IMG/VR virus record: IMGVR_UViG_3300036845_000533 | Coordinates: 1-53,517 of that record | Origin: a virus | DNA length: 53,517 nucleotides | Direction: 5' to 3' (one strand) | In this document: in pieces, positions 20,889 to 29,597 of the stretch | How the letters are laid out: every line of letters starts with the position of its first letter | How positions within the stretch are numbered: the stretch's first letter is position 1 | Notes under the pieces: generated by a model | Told to the model about the DNA's origin: nothing | The model's database searches: none | The model's input: the letters and a program-made list of their open reading frames with translations, nothing else | Program-made: the position numbers and the translations under genes

Positions 20889-21110
20889 GTGCATTTCGTA
20901 CCCAAAATAGTCGGACAGAACATCCGGCGTATCCGGAAACGCAAGGGCTTCACGCAGGAAACCCTGCGCGAATTGGCGGGCATCCCCAGCCGGACTCATT
21001 TGAGTGAGATTGAGAATGGAAAAGCCGGCTATCCACAGCTCGACACGATCGAGCGGATCGCCGCGGCGCTGAACGTCCGCATGGAAACGCTGCTGAAAGG
21101 TTGCCCGTAA
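20889..21110 (+). CDS. XRE-family repressor-like protein 1
   Basis: A 73-residue protein consisting of one XRE helix-turn-helix: NIRRIRKRKGFTQETLRELA, then SRTHLSEIENGKAGYPQLDT and ERIAAALNVRMETLLKGC. The start is GTG 20889, with weak ribosome binding. Its stop TAA overlaps the next ATG (TAATG). It faces away from the early operon, the position of a CI/Cro-type regulator. There is no peptidase or oligomerisation domain, so SOS-induced self-cleavage is not expected. It is a close paralogue of the next gene. Confidence 0.85.
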   Translation: MHFVPKIVGQNIRRIRKRKGFTQETLRELAGIPSRTHLSEIENGKAGYPQLDTIERIAAALNVRMETLLKGCP

Positions 21111-21334
21111 TGCCGGACCAGGCCAGCGTGTCTGAGATCGTCGCCGGGAATATTCGCCGGATCAGAATCCAGAAAGGAATCACGCAGGATGCGCTGGCAG
21201 AATTAGCGGGATTAAACAGGACGCATATGTACAGGATCGAGAACGCCATTCAATCCCCGACGATGACCACGCTGGAGCGTATCGCCGGCGCCCTGGCCGT
21301 GCGTATGGCGACGCTGCTGCGGGGCTGCCCCTGA
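21110..21334 (+). CDS. XRE-family repressor-like protein 2
   Basis: A 74-residue XRE protein, starting at the ATG that overlaps the previous stop; AAAGG lies upstream. The sequence NIRRIRIQKGITQDALAELA, then NRTHMYRIENAIQSPTMTT and ERIAGALAVRMATLLRGC matches its neighbour at about 39 of 66 aligned positions. Two coupled paralogues may form heterodimers or bind different operators. It is followed after one base by the convergent stop of a late gene, with no terminator between them. Confidence 0.85.
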   Translation: MPDQASVSEIVAGNIRRIRIQKGITQDALAELAGLNRTHMYRIENAIQSPTMTTLERIAGALAVRMATLLRGCP

Positions 21335-21335
21335 G

Positions 21336-21623
21336 TTAGATCATCTTGTCGACGACCCGCTCCACGGCATCGTGCAGGGCGGCGTCGGTAATCTCGGCCC
21401 CGTCGGTCTGTACCTGCGCATCCATGACAGTCGGGGATTGGAGTTGGCCCGCAACAGCCTCCGGACTCTGATAGCAGAGCTGCCCCCACTTATAGCGGGA
21501 GTTGTGCCCTGGCGTGGCGGCGTCTTCGACCAGATAGTAGTTCGCGATTTCGAGCGCGGCCACTTTGATGCGGCTGCGGAACTCGGGATCGGTCATGAGC
21601 GCGGCGGATTCGGTGTATGTCAT
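21336..21623 (-). CDS. Conserved protein downstream of the tail fibre
   Basis: A 95-residue protein: MTYTESAALMTDPEFRSRIK, NYYLVEDAATPGHNSRYKWG, and VMDAQVQTDGAEITDAALHD. I recognise this as a short conserved phage protein encoded just after structural genes (pattern ALMxDxxFxxRVKVA...TPxHxxRxKWA), with no known role. The start overlaps the tail-fibre stop by 4 bp. It is the last late gene. Confidence 0.75.
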   Translation of the reverse strand: MTYTESAALMTDPEFRSRIKVAALEIANYYLVEDAATPGHNSRYKWGQLCYQSPEAVAGQLQSPTVMDAQVQTDGAEITDAALHDAVERVVDKMI

Positions 21624-24600
21624 GCTTTCTTTCCTTTGATGATTGCTTCGAGTTCGTTTAGTCGCTTATCTACCTGCTGCAGCGCCAGCACGGCATGAAA
21701 CAAAATCTGGTTCGGATCGTAGCCCAGGATTTCGCTGCTCTCCGCATCGCCCGGACGCAATCTCACGTCGAAAGGATAGACGCTATCGGGCAGGGTCTCT
21801 TTCAATTCCTGTGCTACAACTCCGCTGGCGCGTTGTCCTTCCTTCATCCCGCCCAGGCCGTTCCATTCGAAAGACACCGGTCGCAGCCGGTTGACAATGG
21901 AAAGGCCACCTTCGAGATCCCGGATATTTCTCTTGAGGATCCGGTCTGACGTGTAGGCATACGTGACGTTCGTCTGGCTTCCTCCGTCATTACCACTCAC
22001 GCTCATGTTGATTCCGGCGGCAAAATTGATGGCCGGGCGTGTAGCTGTCGCCACGGAACTCCCATTGAGAAAAACCGTAACGCCAAAGAAGCCGATGGTG
22101 ACCGCCCCGGTGGAACCCGAAAGGCTTAGATTGGTTGATGTGTTGGTGGCGAGAGAACTAATGCCGGTATAGCCCAGAGTAACCGCACCGGTACTTGCCG
22201 ATGCTGTGATCGGAGCGTTCGCCGCAATCGAAGTAACCCCGCCGCCTCCCGTCGAGATCGGGTTGCCGTTCACGCGATAAGTTCCGGTGATATTGAGGTC
22301 ACCACTTACGTCCAATGCATAGGCCGGAGCTTTTGCGATGCCGACGTTGCCAATCGCGAATTGAAACACCGATGCACTAAGTTTCATCGGGGTATTCGCA
22401 GTATTGGCGTCATTCACCGCGCTGATCCCCAGGAATCCGCCGCCGCCGTCCGCAATGAAGAGATTCTCGTTGGTGGTCGTTCGCACCTGGAATGGCACCA
22501 GCGGATTACTCGTGCCAATGCCCACATAGCTGGTAGCAGCGACCCGCATTCGTTCGACCACATCGCCGCTGGTAGTGCGCGTCATGAAGATCAGATCACC
22601 AGCTGGCCCGGTGCTGTTCGTCACCACACACTTGATGGCAGAGGAAATGCCGAAGCTGGAACCAAAAAGGATCTGGCCCCCGTTATTAGCGCCTGCGCCC
22701 GAATCCTGCAGGTAAATCGTTCCGCCCGTGGCGTCTCCGTTGGTGTAGGAAGTCTTGGTAGTGCCCGCGCCGTAGACATGAAGTTGGCTCGCGGGCGTAG
22801 ATGTTCCGATGCCGACATTGCCCGCCGATGTTAGGCGCATGTACTCCGTACTATTTGCGAACATCAGGACGGGAGTATTGGAAAACGTTCCGACTCCGCC
22901 GCCCCCACCTGCGCCTGCTTGAATCCGCATATCAATTCCTGTAGCGGTCGAGCGGATCGCCCCGGCGACATCCAAGGGAACGCCCGGGGTCGCTGTGCCG
23001 ATGCCGACGTTACCGCCTGAAAACTCATGCACGCTGGCGCGGTAGCTAAGCGGAACATAGGCACTATTGGCATCGTTCATTGCCTGAACGATCAATACGG
23101 TTCCATCGGTAGTAACGCACAAATTTTCGTTGGCACCCGTTCTTACTGCCAGCGCACCGCCTGGAGTCGCTGTGCCGATGCCGACGCTGCCGCCAAGCGG
23201 GTTTAAGAGCAGATTATTATAGCCTGTGCCAGCAATACCGGCCTGTATGACACCGACATTATTCGTGGTGCCGAACCCGATCCACAGACTCTTGTTGGTG
23301 TTGCCCGTCGCGGGACTGCCGGTGATGATAAGCTGCGCCGCGCTCATCGTGGTCGTCAAATTACTGGCATCGCCAACAATCGTTGCGACACCATTTACGG
23401 CGGGATCGAGATTCACCGATAAGTGGTTCTGGCCCGATATCGTCGAAAAAAGTCTCCAGCTATTGGTGGCTGCGTTCAGGCCCACGAAACACTGCTCTGC
23501 GGCTGTGGAATTGTCAAGCCAGAACCCGGCCCCCGTTCCCGTCACATAACGCATACGGACGTGGCCAGTCACGTCCAGTGCTTCGGTGGGAGACGACGTG
23601 CCGATGCCGACCAAACCGGCGGCGCTGATCCGCATGCGCTCGGTGATGGTGGCCGCGCCATTATTAGTCTGGAAGACAATGTTGCCGTATCCCACGCCGC
23701 TCGTGAACGTACTCTCCGCGAACATAGCGATCTCGGCGTCAAGTTGACTGTTGGCTCCGTCGTACCCGAAGCCCCTGAGACCCGTCAGCTTGTCCCCGGC
23801 CTGCAATGCGGTGGGGGCGGCGGATGTCCCGCGAGCAACATGGGAAGCCCAATTACAACCCAAACTTGCTTGAGCGCCGGTGTATACAAACTGCGCCACG
23901 ACGGTGTTGGGACCGGTCGGGCCGGTTAACGTCAAATAGCCGTTGTTGTAATCGAACAGCAGGTTGGGCGATGCTCCCATCGCCCCGGCCTTATTGACCT
24001 GGACCTGTTGATCCGCGCCCGCCGCCGTTCCCGCAGCCGCCGTGGCCCACTTCACGCCAAGAACCTGCGTACTGTCGGCGGACAGTACTTGCCCATCAGT
24101 ACCCACCGGCAGCCGTGTGGTGGCGGTTCCATGCACCACGAGATCGCCCTTGGTCGTCATGGGATCTACCATCACATTCGGAACGCCGATCGTAATGTTC
24201 TGTGCGGACTGGCTGATGAGCACGTTACTTCCGCCGAGGAGTGTCACTGCTCCCGTCAAGGCTCCGGGCGAGAGCGAAGTAACGCCCACGAAGGCAGCGG
24301 GCGCGGCCCACTTCATACCTAAATCCTGAGTGGTGTCCACGGTGAGGATCTGCCCCGCAGTGCCGACTGGCATACGAGTGGTCCCCGCCGTTAAGCCATG
24401 CACGATCAGATCGCCCTGTGAGGTGGTGGGGTCGGCCATGCCTGTCGAGCTGTTGATATTCGGGACGGAAATCGCAATCTGCTGGCCGGAAGAGTTGGTG
24501 ATCTGGCTCAGGGAGACATTCGCCCCCGCCGTAAAAATCACCGCCCCACTCAATGCGCCAGGCGAAATCGTGGTCACGACCATAGTCGAAGGCGAAGCCC

Positions 24601-25834
24601 ATCTCAGGCCCGTCGACTGCGTGGAATCTGCGGTCAGTTGCTGACCATCGGTGCCGACCACGATGCGCGTCGTCGCGGAACTCGTGCGGGTAATGAGATC
24701 GCCTTTGGCGGTCGTCGGGTCAACTAGAAACTGTGGCGCCGTGGTGATCTTGGACCAGGGCAAGCTGGTGATCCAGGCCGGATTCGCGTACGACTGCGTG
24801 GCATCGACAGCGTTAGTAACCATCGACACGGTGTAGTCCCCGGCTTGCGCGATCACGGCTCCCGTGCGGCCAAAGGCGCTGGTGACGCCAATGGCGGGCG
24901 GCGGCTGCCAGCGCAGGCCCAAAGGCTGCGTCGAATCCGCGACTAGCATGTAGCTGTTCGCCCCGACGGGGAACCGCGCGACCGCTGACGAGCCCCGCAC
25001 GATCAAATCCCCTAACGTCGTGGTGGGATCCGACAGAATGGCAGCTAGTTTAGAAAAATCCACCGCAGCGTAAGCTGCTCCGTTCCAGTACCAATAGACC
25101 GAAGCTCCCTGGTAGCCGATGCCGCCGTAACCGGCATCCGGACTCACGTATGAACTGGAGGACGGCCACGCTTTGGGACTGAAGACCATATCGGAGCGGA
25201 TGCGCATGGTGGTGTGGGTGATGCCGGTGACCTGAACCACTGCAGCCGAGCCGTCATCTGCGCCGCCACCCACCAACAGATGACCAGTGCTGTAATTAAA
25301 AACGAGGTTGGGCGAAGCACCCGGCACACCCGCTTGATTGAGCATCACCTGGGTATCGGAGCCGGGAGCGGCGAAGCCCGTGATAGTGCCCCAACGCAAC
25401 CCGGTGGACTGGCTGGAATCGCAAATGAGAATATGCGAGTCGGCGCCCACCGGCAGTCGTGTGGGTGGCGCTCCCGAGGGCTTGGCGATCAAATCGCCCT
25501 TGGTGGTGGTGGGGTCGAGCATGCCCTGGGCCGCGACGCCCCACTTAACGCCTAACGTTTGGGTGTGGTCGATGACCAGGGCGAGCCCGTCTGTAGTGCC
25601 TATCGGCAACCTTTGCAGTGATCCCACGGTGCCAGCTGTAGGCCCGTGGACGATGAGATCGCCTACCGTGGTGGTGGGATCCGTGAAGACGCCGCTGATC
25701 GTGCAGTTATAGAGATTGAAGCCACCGCCATTGACATCCCCGCCCCAGTTCCGGATGTCGTTCGCCAGGTTATTCAGGTCGACATTGAGTAACTTGTCGC
25801 TGGTCGTAAAACTGTTATTACTGAGCCAAGCCAT
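21620..25834 (-). CDS. Tail fibre with C-terminal S74 self-cleaving chaperone
   Basis: A 1404-residue fibre. The N-terminal half has six copies of a repeat starting DPTTTKGDL or similar (residues 52, 107, 269, 372, 468, 557), each followed by TRLPVGTDGQxLxxDSTQxxGLRW. The middle carries six GxVGIGTxxP repeats (about 741, 883, 941, 1006, 1103, 1162), the type that forms triple-beta-helix shafts. The end (about 1290-1404) is a Peptidase_S74/endosialidase intramolecular chaperone: TSDRILKRNIRDLEGGL with the catalytic Ser1296, then ASGVVAQELKETLP and a terminal coiled coil. It would trimerise the fibre and then cleave itself off. This is probably the host-recognition protein. Confidence 0.9.
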   Translation of the reverse strand: MAWLSNNSFTTSDKLLNVDLNNLANDIRNWGGDVNGGGFNLYNCTISGVFTDPTTTVGDLIVHGPTAGTVGSLQRLPIGTTDGLALVIDHTQTLGVKWGVAAQGMLDPTTTKGDLIAKPSGAPPTRLPVGADSHILICDSSQSTGLRWGTITGFAAPGSDTQVMLNQAGVPGASPNLVFNYSTGHLLVGGGADDGSAAVVQVTGITHTTMRIRSDMVFSPKAWPSSSSYVSPDAGYGGIGYQGASVYWYWNGAAYAAVDFSKLAAILSDPTTTLGDLIVRGSSAVARFPVGANSYMLVADSTQPLGLRWQPPPAIGVTSAFGRTGAVIAQAGDYTVSMVTNAVDATQSYANPAWITSLPWSKITTAPQFLVDPTTAKGDLITRTSSATTRIVVGTDGQQLTADSTQSTGLRWASPSTMVVTTISPGALSGAVIFTAGANVSLSQITNSSGQQIAISVPNINSSTGMADPTTSQGDLIVHGLTAGTTRMPVGTAGQILTVDTTQDLGMKWAAPAAFVGVTSLSPGALTGAVTLLGGSNVLISQSAQNITIGVPNVMVDPMTTKGDLVVHGTATTRLPVGTDGQVLSADSTQVLGVKWATAAAGTAAGADQQVQVNKAGAMGASPNLLFDYNNGYLTLTGPTGPNTVVAQFVYTGAQASLGCNWASHVARGTSAAPTALQAGDKLTGLRGFGYDGANSQLDAEIAMFAESTFTSGVGYGNIVFQTNNGAATITERMRISAAGLVGIGTSSPTEALDVTGHVRMRYVTGTGAGFWLDNSTAAEQCFVGLNAATNSWRLFSTISGQNHLSVNLDPAVNGVATIVGDASNLTTTMSAAQLIITGSPATGNTNKSLWIGFGTTNNVGVIQAGIAGTGYNNLLLNPLGGSVGIGTATPGGALAVRTGANENLCVTTDGTVLIVQAMNDANSAYVPLSYRASVHEFSGGNVGIGTATPGVPLDVAGAIRSTATGIDMRIQAGAGGGGGVGTFSNTPVLMFANSTEYMRLTSAGNVGIGTSTPASQLHVYGAGTTKTSYTNGDATGGTIYLQDSGAGANNGGQILFGSSFGISSAIKCVVTNSTGPAGDLIFMTRTTSGDVVERMRVAATSYVGIGTSNPLVPFQVRTTTNENLFIADGGGGFLGISAVNDANTANTPMKLSASVFQFAIGNVGIAKAPAYALDVSGDLNITGTYRVNGNPISTGGGGVTSIAANAPITASASTGAVTLGYTGISSLATNTSTNLSLSGSTGAVTIGFFGVTVFLNGSSVATATRPAINFAAGINMSVSGNDGGSQTNVTYAYTSDRILKRNIRDLEGGLSIVNRLRPVSFEWNGLGGMKEGQRASGVVAQELKETLPDSVYPFDVRLRPGDAESSEILGYDPNQILFHAVLALQQVDKRLNELEAIIKGKKA

Positions 25835-25861
25835 GACGATGGTCTCCTCGTCGATTGCGGT

Positions 25862-26179
25862 TTAATGTTCCACTAGCGCTTCCAACTGCGGTAAGCCGTT
25901 GGCCTTCCCGGGCACCAGCGGAGGATCATCCGGCACGACTACCAGGATGGTGCCCATCTGCGCACCCGGTCGGGCGTTCTCGAAGCGCTCGATGCCACGC
26001 GTCACCAGGGCCTGGCGGATTAAGCCGCGCTGCTTCTCCACGGCCTGATCGCGTAGCTTGCGGGCCTGGTCGAGTTGTTCCGAGAACATGCCGACCTGGG
26101 CCCAGGCCTGCGTCAATTCCTGGTCGATACCTTGTGCTGCCTGTATCTCCCGCTGATCCAACTGAATCGTCTTTTCCAT
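25862..26179 (-). CDS. Small coiled-coil protein between fibre genes
   Basis: ATG 26179 has AAGGAG eight bases upstream. The 105-residue protein has a coiled-coil core (GIDQELTQAWAQVGMFSEQL, DQARKLRDQAVEKQRG) and a Pro-rich tail (DDPPLVPGKAN). It may be a fibre assembly chaperone or baseplate component, guessed from position. Confidence 0.55.
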   Translation of the reverse strand: MEKTIQLDQREIQAAQGIDQELTQAWAQVGMFSEQLDQARKLRDQAVEKQRGLIRQALVTRGIERFENARPGAQMGTILVVVPDDPPLVPGKANGLPQLEALVEH

Positions 26180-26192
26180 AGCTTTGCTCCTT

Positions 26193-29100
26193 CTATACGA
26201 CACTCATAACCAGACCGCCATTGACGGTCACGGTTTTCCCATCCGCTGATTTGAACGTCGAGATCCCCGCGTTAGCCCAACCCTGCCCAAAGATTCCAAA
26301 CTGGCTAGCCGCTACCTGCGCATTGGCCTGAAGGCCATTCCCCGACCACGTACCGTTATAGTCACAGCACTTCTTACCGCTGACCGTGAAGGCATCCGTC
26401 GTGCCGGAGGGATTGATCGCCAAGGCCTCGCCGGTGATTTGCCCGGTACAGGAAACGCTGCCACACCCAACCCCATTCGCACCGACATTTACACCCGCGC
26501 CGGTGAACGACCCGTTGGTATAGCCAGCAAAACTCACCGTCGCGGCGGAATTGAGGGAAACCACAACTGTACCCGTACCGGAAACGGACACGCCGGTGCC
26601 GCCGCTAATCTGCGTCACTCCGGTATTGGAGATGACGACCGCGCCCATAGTAGGATTCACCGAAATCCCTGGCCCGGAAGCGCTCACGGAGGCGACCGCG
26701 CTTCCGCCGCCTCCGACCCAGTTCCCGCTCGCGTCCACCAGTGACTTCGAGCCCTGGGAAAGAGTGCCGCGAAGGACGACGTTCCCATTCGTGTCAACGC
26801 TGAAGTTTGTCAACGCGGCATGGTTGTAGAGATAGAAAGAGGAGTCTCCGAATATGGACTGAACGGAACCATCAGGGTTGTATATAGCGCCACCGGAAGA
26901 AAGACTCACTGTAATTGTCGAGGGATTTACCGGGCTGTACATGGCCAGCCAACCCCAAAATTGCGAAGGAAAATCGCTGCCTTGCGAATTCCCATTAACC
27001 ATCGCCAGCGACGTGATGATCCCATAGTTCTGTGAAGAAGTTCCCCTCAGCACTAAGCCACGATTCAAGAAGACTGACCCGAATATCTGCGAAGCGTTAG
27101 CTGGTGCTCCCGTGCCTTCATAGATCATAATGCCGGGAAACTGGTAAGTATTGTTAGATGATCCGACGCCGCTCCAAATGCCCTTGCCCATCAGGATCGT
27201 GTAGGCCGAGTTGTAAGGGGGAGTGCTGTTATTGGCTGCGAAGCCGATGCTGAACTGATCGGTGTCTCGAATATAGAACTTGCCGGAGCCATCGATCAGA
27301 ACCTGCCAATTACCAGTGCTCTTCCCACCCGCCGCGAACTGGTTAAACCAAGCTCCTGAAGTTATACCAACAGGAACCGTCTGAACCGCACCACCGTCAC
27401 CGGGATGAGGAGGATTGGTGAGCATGGCTCCCATGCGGCCCATCTCCGTGCCATAGTTGTCGCGCAAGGAAATATACGGATAGGGCGAACCAGCAGCGGC
27501 AGCGATTCCGCCAACCTGCACGATGCCATTTGGATCGATCCAGAGAGGCGCATGCGCGGGAGAATCCCCGCCCACCCAAAGCTGCCCAAACCACGCGCCG
27601 CCATAGTTATTTGATCCCACGGTGTTTTGCGGCTGCTGCCCGGTGCTTACCTGCGCCACGCCAATCCAGCCGACCATCTTACTGTTGCTGTCGAAAACGC
27701 CGATCTGCCCGGCCTGTGAAGTCGTGGAAAAGCTGTTTTTGCCGCCGACCTGTAGGAGCGAGCCGACCTGGATTTTCCCTGCGCCGATACCGCTCACCGT
27801 CAGATCGGTGCTGTTGGGATCCCAAAAAAACTCACTGGAGAACCATTGCGGCGTAAGCGGATTCCGGCTGGGAATAATCACGCCTTCGGTCGGCGTATAG
27901 GTGTAAGCAATGAATGGTGTTTTGCCGGTCTCCAACGAATTACGGTTTCCCTGTGGGTCGCGGCTGAGTAAATAAAACTGTAACGGAACAGGGACGCCGA
28001 ATCCGAACGGACCCGGTGAGGGAATCGCAGGCGTGGTGAACTTATTCTGCCCCTGCGGAACCTGCCAGATAATCGGTTGGGAGATGTCACCGTTGACCAC
28101 TAACGCTACGGACACTCCGCCGAACTGATTGCTGGCCGGAGGGGACCACGCGCCATTGGTGCCATTGATCGCGAAGGTCACCATACGCACGCCGTCACTG
28201 GAAGTCGACTCGGTGGGCACCACCGTCGCGCCCGCGTTGACGGTCACAAGCGGTGCATACTCCTCGCCGCCGCCCATCACGCCTATCCCTGGAGGGCCGA
28301 CGGTCCAGGCCACCACCGGCGACGTCCAAGTCGGGCTTCCATAGGTCTTGGGGTCGTCTTCCAGTTGCCCGTTGAAGTCCACCGAAATCGCGGCAATGGT
28401 CCAGGTCTCCGGAGTGACCGGCACGTTTTGAATCTGTGGAGTGGCCTGCGTGTCGGTAGCGCTCATCTGCGACCAGATTTGCGCGGGCACGGGCGCTGTT
28501 CCAGTAGTCGCTACGCGGTAAAGAAACATCCCGGCGTAGCGCACCAGATTGGTCGTCGGGAGCACCCAGGAAAAGGTTGCCTCCAGGACGAAGGAGCCAT
28601 CGAGAAGATAGATCACCTGAGCCGATCCCGGAACGATCTGGAGATTGGTGACCTTGGGCGCGGCGGGGGTCGGGTCAATGGTGATATCGACCGAAGGCGT
28701 GATCCCATCCACAATGCTGTTCTGGTCGCCGCCCACATCCGTCGACACGAAGTACACGCGGAAGCTGCCTTTCGATGCCGGGTACTCGGTTGACTTCCAG
28801 GACTGTACCTGCCCCACTGTCGCCGCAGTTGCTACAAAGGGATGTTGCATGGCCTGGATCAACCGGCCACTATCGAAGTACTTGTACCAGATGGCTACGC
28901 CTCCAAATGCACTCAGCCCTGGCGGGCGGTGCGCTTCCTGCTCCGGCGTGGGCGGGGTGTAGCTGAACGTCAATGTGTAGAGCGGCGGCGCGAGATTGTA
29001 TTCCGTATTGACCGTTACGCCCGCGTTCGTCACCAGCCACGCGACCTCCATGCCGCTCACGTAGGTGCTTGACACGGCGGGGATGGTAACGACAACGGAC

Positions 29101-29597
29101 GGTGTGGGCGTCTGGGTCGTGTCATTGGCGCGGACGAGCTGCGGAGTGCTATTGGGACCGAAGGCCGCGAGGTAAATGCGAACGCTGCGGTCGACGTCGC
29201 CCTCCGGAATCAGGACCGCCACCGGCGATTTGGTGGTGTTCTGATCCCGCTGGGGATTCCATTGGCCGCTGACTTGAGCTGATCCATCCAGGGACGTACT
29301 CCCGTCAAGCGGAGCTTCCGCGCCCGAACTGATATCGGGATCCTCGATGAAGACCGCAGCGCCCGCATAATTGTTGGCCGTAGCGGAGGCATCTGCGGTG
29401 TAGGTAACATCCACCTCCACCAGATCCGTTTCGCGCGGGATCACTTTTTGGCCGGTGATCGTAACCGGCGGCGCGGCACCCACGCTGCCGCCTCCAGCCC
29501 CGGCCACCGACGTTTCGACAATCCATGACCCTGGAGTCGCGCCCACGCGTGAAATGGGGCGGGGCGGTTTGACGTTTCGATTCGGGAAAAGGCTCAT
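26193..29597 (-). CDS. Large minor tail protein
   Basis: A 1134-residue protein. The first 570 residues look like repeated beta-sandwich, fibronectin-like units (VTNLQIVPGSAQVIYLLDGS, PETWTIAAISVDFNGQLEDD). The middle has collagen- or beta-helix-like Gly-rich runs (VQVGGIAAAAGSPYPYISLR). The C-terminal part has repeated SxGxGVSVxGTG motifs. It lies between the hub gene and the fibre and overlaps the hub gene's stop by 4 bp. A second receptor-contacting or spacer tail protein is likely. Confidence 0.75.
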   Translation of the reverse strand: MSLFPNRNVKPPRPISRVGATPGSWIVETSVAGAGGGSVGAAPPVTITGQKVIPRETDLVEVDVTYTADASATANNYAGAAVFIEDPDISSGAEAPLDGSTSLDGSAQVSGQWNPQRDQNTTKSPVAVLIPEGDVDRSVRIYLAAFGPNSTPQLVRANDTTQTPTPSVVVTIPAVSSTYVSGMEVAWLVTNAGVTVNTEYNLAPPLYTLTFSYTPPTPEQEAHRPPGLSAFGGVAIWYKYFDSGRLIQAMQHPFVATAATVGQVQSWKSTEYPASKGSFRVYFVSTDVGGDQNSIVDGITPSVDITIDPTPAAPKVTNLQIVPGSAQVIYLLDGSFVLEATFSWVLPTTNLVRYAGMFLYRVATTGTAPVPAQIWSQMSATDTQATPQIQNVPVTPETWTIAAISVDFNGQLEDDPKTYGSPTWTSPVVAWTVGPPGIGVMGGGEEYAPLVTVNAGATVVPTESTSSDGVRMVTFAINGTNGAWSPPASNQFGGVSVALVVNGDISQPIIWQVPQGQNKFTTPAIPSPGPFGFGVPVPLQFYLLSRDPQGNRNSLETGKTPFIAYTYTPTEGVIIPSRNPLTPQWFSSEFFWDPNSTDLTVSGIGAGKIQVGSLLQVGGKNSFSTTSQAGQIGVFDSNSKMVGWIGVAQVSTGQQPQNTVGSNNYGGAWFGQLWVGGDSPAHAPLWIDPNGIVQVGGIAAAAGSPYPYISLRDNYGTEMGRMGAMLTNPPHPGDGGAVQTVPVGITSGAWFNQFAAGGKSTGNWQVLIDGSGKFYIRDTDQFSIGFAANNSTPPYNSAYTILMGKGIWSGVGSSNNTYQFPGIMIYEGTGAPANASQIFGSVFLNRGLVLRGTSSQNYGIITSLAMVNGNSQGSDFPSQFWGWLAMYSPVNPSTITVSLSSGGAIYNPDGSVQSIFGDSSFYLYNHAALTNFSVDTNGNVVLRGTLSQGSKSLVDASGNWVGGGGSAVASVSASGPGISVNPTMGAVVISNTGVTQISGGTGVSVSGTGTVVVSLNSAATVSFAGYTNGSFTGAGVNVGANGVGCGSVSCTGQITGEALAINPSGTTDAFTVSGKKCCDYNGTWSGNGLQANAQVAASQFGIFGQGWANAGISTFKSADGKTVTVNGGLVMSVV

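Noticed and set aside
21620-25834. Diversity-generating retroelement acting on the tail fibre
   Set aside because: No reverse transcriptase gene and no template/variable repeat pair was seen. The internal repeats are ordinary fibre repeats.
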